Shown here: piece by piece, positions 55,601 through 64,000 of the stretch
Layout: each line of letters begins with the position of its first letter
Position numbering within the stretch: position 1 is the first letter of the stretch
Assembly (NCBI GenBank): GCA_022315425.1
Contig: JAIUPT010000038.1
Coordinates: 2,223,501-2,287,500, forward strand
DNA length: 64,000 nucleotides
DNA from: Pseudevernia furfuracea
Lineage: Eukaryota; Ascomycota; Lecanoromycetes; Lecanorales; Parmeliaceae
Reading direction: 5' to 3'
Notes under the pieces: generated by a model
The model's database searches: none
What the model was told of the DNA's origin: nothing
Seen by the model: only the letters and a program-made list of their open reading frames with translations
Made by a program: the position numbers and the translations under genes

Positions 55601-58600
55601 GGGTCAGCTTTTCGCGAAAAGTTGATGAACTCGATCTTTGTGCGGTTATAACAATGCAAAAGTTCGGCCAGGCATTGAAGGAGGAAACAGCGATAGACAT
55701 AGATGGGATGCTGCTCCGGTTTGAATTCGGGCTTCTCGGCTTTCTTGGTGTCATTAGAGTTGGCGTTGACAATTGATGCCGGACTCGAGGCGCTAGGGCC
55801 TGATGCTGGAGATGTGATTGCTGGTTCAGCACTATCTGGAGTCTCCGGAAAAGTATCGGCGAAAGCCTCCTGTGATTTAGCCAACTGAGGGTCTGGGGGA
55901 TCTGGGACTTCTTTATAGGCCAATAATTGGGAGAGAAGATAATGGATGACGCCACTAGGATGTTCGACGACTGGAGCCTTGGTTTCGGTTACCCGAGGCT
56001 TCTGTACCTCAGCTTGCTCATCCTCACCATTGAATGGCTTGTCTTCTTCTGTCTGACCATCTACTCGTCCAACTACGTCTTCACAAGACTTGGCAGCAAT
56101 TGGATCTTCGGTAGACTTGCTCTCCTTTGCTTCTGGTTCCTTGTGTTCCGGCTTAAGGCTCAAAATTTGTGGTTGCTGAGATGAATCATATCTGGGAATC
56201 TCCAGCTTCTCGTTTGTGACCTCAACAAATACTTCCGGGGATCTGAGGATAAGGTCATACATTTGTTTCACATAGTTTTGGGTGTCCGTGGCACGGCCGG
56301 TCCTGGTCTCGAATCTGAACATGATTTCGCTGCGCATGATTTGTTTGACGGTAGCTTCGTCCTCAACGATATGGCGAAGTAGCAGCATGAATGTGCTTGG
56401 GAGCCGGTCGATAGTCATGCCAGTCAATAGCTTGATCATTATGAAAAGGCGATCTATCTTCCGCTTTTCGCCGAGCTTAGAAGCAATTTCCCGGTTTCGA
56501 GTCAAGATAACCAGGACGCGGACCACGGAAAGAGCGAGCGATTCATCTCTCCCAATTCCAAGCAGGATGCCATCTATTGCTTCGAACAGCTGGAGTTTTG
56601 CGTCCAAAGAGACAAGTGGTGGCGGCATGTCAATGAGGGCGCCTTTGGGAATCTCTCCATTAGCTGGCATGGACCATTCGATCTTCGAGGGCTGTACGTC
56701 TTCTGCCAGTACCTTCTCAATGACAAGTAGGATTTGGCCAATCCAAGGCGACGCTTGCTCAGGTGGATCAGGGTAGATCTTGATGAAACCCATAAGCTGC
56801 TCCAGATTCTCAATGAGAACTTCTGTCGTCGCTTCGAAGAACTCCCTCTCTTGGAGGACTAACGCCAATAGATTGGCGTATGACGCGATTCTCTTGCCGG
56901 CAGGCCGGAAGTCTTCCTCCATTTGAAGCGATATCAAGGATTGTACTAAGGTCTCGCCAATTTCGCTGCGCAGCTGCTTTGCATCCGAGGATTTCAGCGC
57001 AGCGGCTTGGATCAAGTCGGCAAGCTCAAAGGTAACGTCGTCATGCACGTTGAGGACATCGAGTGCCCTATCAATGAGGTTCTCTCGAACCGTAGCGCGT
57101 CCATCGTCAAGATCGTTGACTGTCACAGGTGCTGGTGCTTTGGGTGACTCCGGCGCCGTCGGAATCGGCTTTGATTGAGGTTGCTCCTCAGGTTTCTGAG
57201 TACCTGTCATCATTCCTCCGCGCTCGGGCATTTCAAGTGCGTTAGGCCTGCCAGGTATTTCCGAAAGGATACTCCGCAAACTGTCGATACTCATCGCCAA
57301 GTTATTATTCGAACTGCTGTCAGTCTCGGGTGGGACGCCTGGTGCTGGAGGTGGTGGAGCTCTGGAGCTAGAACCGGAATCTTCTCCCTCTGCTTCCTCA
57401 ACTTCAACATGGGTGTCGTCTTGGGCTGCTGTGTGATCTCCAGTACGAGCACCAGCTGCGGGCATTGGCGCCTGAGTCCGGTCTTGTGGTAGCGTCCTAT
57501 TGCCCGCTTGAGCAAGGATTGCGTTCACGGTCTCGCGGTCCATCTCAAATCCTGCAAATCGTCGGTCTGTAGCATCAACCACTTCGGATTGCACAGCTGA
57601 ATCTGGCTCAGGTAGAGTGGCCCCAGACTCCGAACGTTGAGGGGTTGCAGTCACCGGTCGACGCGCTTTTTCTTGGTCGTATTCTGGAATGGGGTTTCTC
57701 GATGCCCCTGGAAAATGCTTTAAAGCCTGGCAATACTCAATAGCTAGTGTCTGTGTGTTTTGACATCGGTACAAGGCCTCTTGAACTACCTCAGGATCAT
57801 AGCCGAGGTCTGTCAGAGACCGTACTTTGTCGCTAGGAATGTTATAAATTTTGAAAGGAGCTTTTCGAGGAGCAGGTTGCTGGTCCCCACGCTTGAATGC
57901 TCCCTGTTCATCGCTACCTTCAAGAACGGTTCGGAGGATTTCGATCAGGCATTTGATGATAGAGACATCCGCTTTGTCCACAAAGTCGGAATCCCACATT
58001 GTCTTGACAACAGGGAGGATAGTCATACGTAGCTCCACAAGAAATTGCGAGGGTAGGAAGTAGGTTAGATGTCCTCGCTCGCGCTCAGTTGAAGTGATGG
58101 CGTGCGTCTGATTAGATTCCGTGATTGATTTAGACATGGTGATCTGGGCGAAGAAACTTAGTATGATCCTGACCCCACCCGCAATCGGTATTAGTCTAGC
58201 TTTGCGATCGGTCTCATCTGTGCTCTTGATCAAGGTCTTCGCTGCCTCAAAGAAAGTCTCGAGCACCTCCTTGAAAGCTTCCAGACCTCCATCATTCTTG
58301 AAAGCTTGCAATAAAAGAGTCAGGACTTGGGACGACGGACGATCAGTGGGAGAACCTAAATATCTGTTACCATCTCTGACCTGTCTCTCGCAAACATTGA
58401 ACATACCTTCAATGATCAAAGTTGAAATAGAAGTCAGGACCACAACCCAGTAGGCATAACGGTCCTCAGCACATGCAGAGTTCCTTGCTGGCTGGTAGCG
58501 TAGCTGCTCAAGGCTGGCGTTTGACATTGCTTCGGCAACCATGTAGGCGTTTTGTCGAGCGTAAGCCTCCGGACGTCTTTTAGCCACTAAAGACTTGCCG

Positions 58601-61600
58601 AGGTTCTGGAAGAAAAGAACAGCCGCAGATGGTATCTGACTCAACACATAACGCAAGCTTCTCACATTTTTGTAATGAGCAGTCTTCTCGTCTTTTTCCA
58701 TGGATGGTGACTTCGGCTTCTTTGAGTCGGCGGAACGGGCATTGCTGCTCAGTAAGCCTGGCGTTATGGCACGGGCGGGACCAGAGGTCGTCTCAACATC
58801 CCCGTTGGTCTCATTCCCATTATCGAGAAAACCAAAGACCGCGTCTGCTTCTTCACTTCCCATCCCGAAACCTTTGAAATTCGTACCCATCTTCCATGCA
58901 TCGGGGAGTCTCTTCAGTAGCAATATTTCCTCCCATACGCAGACTCGGTGCAGTGAACCAAGGCTCTTGACAACGTTTCGATATATGTCGGCGAGATTGA
59001 CCTGACTGAAAGGTGTATGGCTTGACCGCGAACCAAAGATGGGCGCTGAGAACACCTCGGAGAGAATGCAAGTCAGAGTGTGAACATTCACGAGAGACTT
59101 GAGAACCGTTGTCCCAATAGAAGCATAAGATCCTTCTTTCTGATCATTGGTAAGACCCTCTAGCCCCGATGTGAACTCCGAGAAGAATGCATTTTCCCCG
59201 GTGTAGTCGTACAGGGGTTGCAGATCATCCAAAGTCTTCTGTGTGCGTTGCAGCAAAGTAGGGAGAACGAGATGAGGCTTTTGCTCGACCATGATGTGGA
59301 CAACTTTGCTTACTTCTTCACCACCTTTTTGCATGTTGAAGTCAAAGGGAAGGCTTGGCAATGTTGCAAGGTCGAGAACAAGGTTTGCACCATTTGCTTC
59401 AACGAAAAAGGAGCAAAGCGAAGAGTTCTCGAAGAAGCCTTCGAGAAACCTCATAACTACCTCGATGCGTTGAGCAGTGCTGGGCCCGTTCTTCTCGTCC
59501 ATCTCGTCGATTGCTTCAGGGTCAAGGACTGATGTATCTGGATGTTCTCCACGAACAGGGGATGCTTCACCCATCACCACATCATCATCCTTTTCCAACT
59601 TTGGCTCCTCCGTAATGCTCGGCCCGGTACTATCGCGCTCGCCCGCAGGCACAAGTTTTCCGTTTTCGGCTTGGAGCCAAAGTTTAGCTCCACAGCCCTT
59701 GGTCACTGCTCGTGATTTGCACATCTCTCCAACACGCTCGATCATAGTCATGATGTTGATGATGACGGCCATCTTCAGAGTAGGATGATGTCGTACCAGT
59801 TCATCGAAAGAGTTACCTAGCATTCTTAGCAGCTCTGATTCCGTGGGAGATAGCATTACTTTAATGTGATCATCGCTTTCGAAGATCCTAAAGAAGCTAT
59901 CGATAGCTCCAGACTTTTGAAACAATTCTAGACCAGTGTTATGAAGGCAGATGGCACCAAAAGCCTGGGGTACAGCCGTGATCGAGTCGGAGGCTGGAAG
60001 GATCTGGTGAGTTGAGAGATAGACAGCCTGCCGCAACTTCTTGCAGTGGTCATCTTTCATGAATTTTGCAATGCCACCGGCATTTGCATGCGCGACTCCC
60101 TGCCTAATGACTTCGTCTTTGCTAATGAAGAGCTCGTAGATGGTCATGGGACTTTGAGGCTTTGAATTCAGAGTGATGGCGTCGAGTAGTCCGCTGCTGA
60201 GTCCTGCCTCAGAGATGACGGCATAGCTCGTAGGTTCGTTGTGTATGAAGCTGCTCATGATGTTGATAGCTCCGCTCCAGATGCTCGAGCCAAAGACTTT
60301 AGGGTTGGTGATGACGATCTTAAGTCCAGCTAGGAGCTGGGGCGAGTCTATAAGATTTCTAAGTAGTCTGTCGAAGTTCGCCGGGCTATTTGCCATCAAG
60401 TGGTTGATGAGCTTGAACAACATCCGCAAGGTCTGTTGTTGGAAGAATGGAGTTTGATAATCAACGACATGGCTGCGATATCCTGGATTTAGACCTTCCC
60501 CATTCTTCGCACGTTCCAAGGATGAATGGACCTCGTAGGCAATCAGATCGGAAATCGTATCCAGACCCTTCGAGTTGGCGATCGACTGCAGAGCATCTCG
60601 CACTGTATAGACGATTGCGTTGAGGAAGTTCAAGATTTTGGGTTGGCTACGCTCTGCTTTGTTAGTCCGAAGACTGAGGATCTCTATGAGTATGTCCAGG
60701 AGGCCCGCGGCGATGAGATTTTCGCCGGTTCTAGGTGCAGAGGGCGGCAAGCATTCAAGTAATGAGAAGACAGCTTCACGCCGTTCTTCGCTCTCGTCAG
60801 ACTCCGGGTCTTCGCTCGCCATCTCGGCTACAGCTTTGCGAAGAAGGTAGAATAGCACGCCATGGTTGACATTGACGTTCAAAGCGGCACAGACGTCCGA
60901 TGCTTTTGTCTTCTGCTTCGCAAGCGCCTCCAATGTTCCAAGTGCTACCGTCTGCAATTTGAGCGGGATGCCCGATGTTCCATTGCCCGGTGGATGCACC
61001 AAATCTGCAAGTTGATATGCAATTTGGAATCTCCGTGGTTGATCAGAGTCTTGCTGCAATATCTTCTGTTGGAACATGACGTCTGGATATATGTAGGCTA
61101 GATTGGTGATTGCCAGCAAGCGTATTTTGACGAGTTCTTGCCTCATGGAAACAGAGGTGGCGATAGCCTTGGCATTTCTGACCCGAGTCAAAAGCTCGTA
61201 GTGCGAGTCCTTGGGGAGGTTCTGCAGCCCGTCCTCTAAGACATCCTCCACCTGAGACGATGCTATCTGGGAGTAAGGGATTTCTACTTGTCTCATACCT
61301 CCAACGGTCGGCTCTTCAGACTTTGCATTGGATGTAGCTGTAGATGCTTCAGGAGACTCATCCGAGCTTGACAATCGGCTAGGCCGAGACAAGCCAGACG
61401 GTCGTCTTGCAGGGGTAGGGGTCGGAGGCAGCTTCTGATCCTCTTTCGGTACTGTAGCTGACTGGTAGTAGGTCAAGAGGACTGAGCCCCAGTCTTCCCA
61501 GCTCGAGGTGCGGTGTGCTATCTTCTCTGCAGAGGAAGCATACTTCGCTGATCCGTTTACCGAGGTCTTCACGTCTTGAGTCAAAGTCGAAAGGTCATTA

Positions 61601-62419
61601 ACGTTGACGGAAGCAGATGTTGCCTTCGAAGTATGTGCCTTCTCTTTGCCTTTCACTGTAGGCGTTGCCGAATTAGCAGTCGCAAAGGTCGACGACGAAG
61701 ACTTTGTAAAAGGATTTGCCAGCTTCTGCATCTTCTCTAGATCGATGTTGTAATGTAGTTGTAGCAAGTTGTTGTTCAAGTGTTGGCTAGTCTGGGCTCC
61801 TTTTTGACGAGATGCGTAATACCGATGGGCAAGACGAGCGGCGAGTTGGAGAGTGGCGGAGAGTAAAGATAAACTGGTTGTGTTGAGGAGGTCTCCTAGG
61901 CGTTCGCTACTGGCATATAGACTCCGATTGCCACAATTTTCCAGCAGTTTGCGTGAGAAGTTCAATATGTCCTCCACCAGTTTTCGATCTCCATCTGGTC
62001 CGAAGCCCAATTTCTCCAGCTCTGATTCGCTGGTTGGTGTAACCTTTGCAGCATCATTCTCTTCTGCAGCGCCTTTAAGTAATAAGACGCACCGGAAAGG
62101 CCGTAGCTGAGGTCCGACATTGAGGCCATATTCCCGGACGAACTGCTCAAGTATGTTGTCGAATCGGTTGAAGAGGGGAATCCAGTGGTAAACATCTCCT
62201 TTCGGAAATGCCCATCGAATAGGAAAGCTTCTGAAGTGTCGTGGTAGCTGCGGTATTGGGAGGATACTTGCTGTATTGACGAAGTCCGCTATGGCGGGAG
62301 GCTGCAGTGACGTACAGGTTAGTAAAGCGTAGCTACAACTTCCCGTGATGTTGGTGCAGCTATAGACGTACCAGGGTCTCATCATGCTTTGGTCCCGCTT
62401 CCTTCTTAATTCGCCCCAT
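49642..62419 (-). CDS. TOM1: HECT E3 ubiquitin ligase, Tom1/HUWE1 type
   Basis: Four exons, 62372-62419, 50187-62301, 49789-50133 and 49642-49736, give 4,200 residues. MGRIKKEAGPKHDETL joins in phase to PPAIADFVNTA. N-terminal DUF908/DUF913-type helical repeats occupy roughly residues 90-850. A UBA-like segment (SLTDLGYDPEVVQEALYRC) lies near 1,510. An Asp/Glu-rich region lies about 2,500-2,700 and a run of eight His near 2,740. A DUF4414-type section (SREFLEALPPEIREELLQQ) lies about 3,100-3,225, and a HECT domain in the last 350 residues, with catalytic Cys4167 in SHTCFNQLDLP and the terminal YFGFA. Family members ubiquitinate excess histones and ribosomal proteins and act in nuclear export and stress responses. 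Introns are 70, 53 and 52 nt. Confidence 0.95.
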
Positions 62420-63261
62420 CGTGACAGCTGGGTGAGTGTAGACCACTCATGTGTAAATCCGGAACCGATTCCGAGCTCCCCACTGTACGATGGCGAGGTC
62501 TTAGATTCAAATCTGATGGTATGATGTGTGATGCTGAAGCAGCTCAGACGTTTGTTCAGGAGCTATTGAAGGGGTCGTTCCTGCCTTGTCAGCCGTGCAG
62601 ATTTAAAGGTGGTGTTACCCAGGTGTCTGTAGGCGGTCTTGGCGTGCGAGGTGTTGCAAGGCACCAGACTCCAGACTAGGAATTCAAAGGAAAGGGAACG
62701 TGTTGAAGGTCAGGCAGGTAGGATGGAAAGGCGGAAGCTTGTGGTAGGTGGGAGAAAGCTTAGCGGTGCAGGTCGCCGGCTTATTCGTGAAAAAGAAAAA
62801 GGTAAATGAAGTTATGAGATGCTGCCTTGGATCTGAGAGTGGCGTGATGAGTGTGATAAGAAAGTTAAGATGCGCGTGAAGGTGCGGAGCTTGGAATAGG
62901 ATTGCTTCAAAGTAGGTAGAACCGCAAGGTGAAGGCCCGGAAGAAAGTTTCGATACTCCGCTGTAGAAAGCTAGCCCAAAATGGTAAGGTGGATTTATAA
63001 TCACTCTCCCGCCCTACTCTTGATTTGCTACGAGTCGAAACAGGGTATGCAAAAGAAGCTGAGTCAGGACTTGTGAGTCTTTCAGAGCTGCTAATCTTAC
63101 AATACGGTATATAGTCAAGGTCGCTTTTTGTCTTCAGAGCAAAGGAACAAAAACCCCAGCAGCCTCGCAGGCACAATGGCAAAGAGCTCTTCCGATAGCC
63201 AAACATATCCTTACATGAACCCATAATTTCATCATTCCTCTTCTGATATAGACCAGTCCAA
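62420..63261. other. TOM1 upstream region and 3' flank of oxygenase
   Basis: Contains the TOM1 promoter. Small frames here have no relatives. Confidence 0.4.
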
Positions 63262-64000
63262 TCACGCTTCCAGCGGCGGCAAATCTCCATTCCACCGCAC
63301 ATTCATCGTTGTTGGGAAAGGAAAGTATCTCGAGTGATCCGCGGTCATGTATAGAGTGATGCCTCCCGGGCCAGCAATTTTTTTGATCTGTCCCTGTTTC
63401 CCTGGTGCTCTCCTCAGTTCGTCGAGCTTGCCCACCGTCTTCAGCATCGTCATCATAGCTAGCTTGCTCACTCCATACCCCAAACACTGGTGGGGTCCCT
63501 GGCCGTAGTGAATGTATGAGTCCATGGGTCTATCGAGTCTGACAGTGTCTGGCTCTGGGAAGATGATCGGATCTCTTGAGGCTGTGACACAGTCTACCAA
63601 GATTCTGTCGCCAGGAATCACATGGATCTTTCTGTCACTGTCCTGGATGGTTGCCATTGTGGCCACATCGCGATACACGCCAACCGTGGCCCTTAGCCTA
63701 GTGCCTTCCATGAAATACCGAAGGATCAAGTCGTCGGCTTCCGGAGTGTCGAGCTTAGCCAGCTCGTTGATCTTTTTCAGATGTCCGGCATTTTCGGGTT
63801 CGAGGTAGAAGTCAAGATTTTGGGCGAACAACTGGGCTTGGTTGGCTATCATACCACCTGCAGTTGGCAATATTTGAGACCAGATGATGTCTTTAGTTGA
63901 GAGGCCACTCTTAAACAATTGATGAATCATATGCAGGCCATATTTACTCAGTGCGCTGTGCTTGTGAAAGAGACCGATGATGTTGTTGATGACAGTTGAA
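63262..64000 (-). CDS. Psi-producing oxygenase / linoleate diol synthase, C-terminal P450 part
   Basis: The minus-strand frame is open to the window edge and ends at 63262; only the last 245 or so residues are seen. LRYFMEGTRLRATVGVYRD and HYGQGPHQCLGYGVSKLAMM (heme Cys) are typical of the P450 half of fungal Ppo/LDS enzymes, which fuse an N-terminal heme dioxygenase to a P450-like isomerase. These make hydroxy-fatty-acid oxylipins that influence sporulation and toxin production in other fungi (family knowledge). The sequence ends in TTMNVRWNGDLPPLEA. The dioxygenase half lies outside the window, so the specific type cannot be told. Confidence 0.85.
   Translation of the reverse strand, partial: STVINNIIGLFHKHSALSKYGLHMIHQLFKSGLSTKDIIWSQILPTAGGMIANQAQLFAQNLDFYLEPENAGHLKKINELAKLDTPEADDLILRYFMEGTRLRATVGVYRDVATMATIQDSDRKIHVIPGDRILVDCVTASRDPIIFPEPDTVRLDRPMDSYIHYGQGPHQCLGYGVSKLAMMTMLKTVGKLDELRRAPGKQGQIKKIAGPGGITLYMTADHSRYFPFPTTMNVRWNGDLPPLEA

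Overview
The window is nuclear DNA of a filamentous ascomycete (Pezizomycotina). The evidence is short introns (about 43-108 nt) with GT..CTRAY..AG signals, single-copy housekeeping genes (TOM1-type HECT ligase, BET4, eS6, PRPP synthetase, DPH4), and fungal accessory families (GMC oxidoreductase, psi-producing oxygenase, STAND-type N-terminal domain with ankyrin repeats, F-box-like genes). Class Dothideomycetes is a guess from general character only. Splice models were worked out by eye from reading frame, splice signals and family conservation.

Layout. 0-5 kb: three F-box-like genes, the first cut by the window edge and frameshifted. 5.7-6.3 kb: an orphan exon-like fragment and an intron-containing tRNA with anticodon GTA. 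6.5-14.7 kb: a mitochondrial-type AAA ATPase, a GMC oxidoreductase, a DUF4050/Gag1-like protein and a pRiA4b ORF-3-like protein. 15.7-16.1 kb: a decayed second copy of the latter. 16.4-21.7 kb: BET4 and, divergently, a Cdc20/Cdh1-family (Ama1/Mfr1-like) APC/C activator, then a small membrane protein. 22.8-26.1 kb: ribosomal protein eS6 and a PRPP synthetase split into 20 exons. 26.2-34 kb: poorly conserved hypothetical genes. 34.2-40.1 kb: six small same-strand genes forming at least two lineage-specific paralogous families, several with their own TATA box. 41-43.2 kb: an NLR-like protein (STAND N-terminal domain joined to ankyrin repeats) with an in-frame stop. 44.2 kb: DPH4. 44.8-49.6 kb: gene-poor, microsatellite-rich and AT-rich DNA. 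49.6-62.4 kb: TOM1. 63.3-64 kb: the 3' end of a psi-producing oxygenase (Ppo) gene running off the window.

The housekeeping genes do not form a pathway. The most notable items are the 19-intron PRPP synthetase gene, the clustered young gene families at 34-40 kb, the unusual tRNA, and several genes with visible lesions: the F-box copy, the pRiA4b copy, the ankyrin gene, the APC/C activator exon junction, and the GMC enzyme lacking a catalytic histidine.
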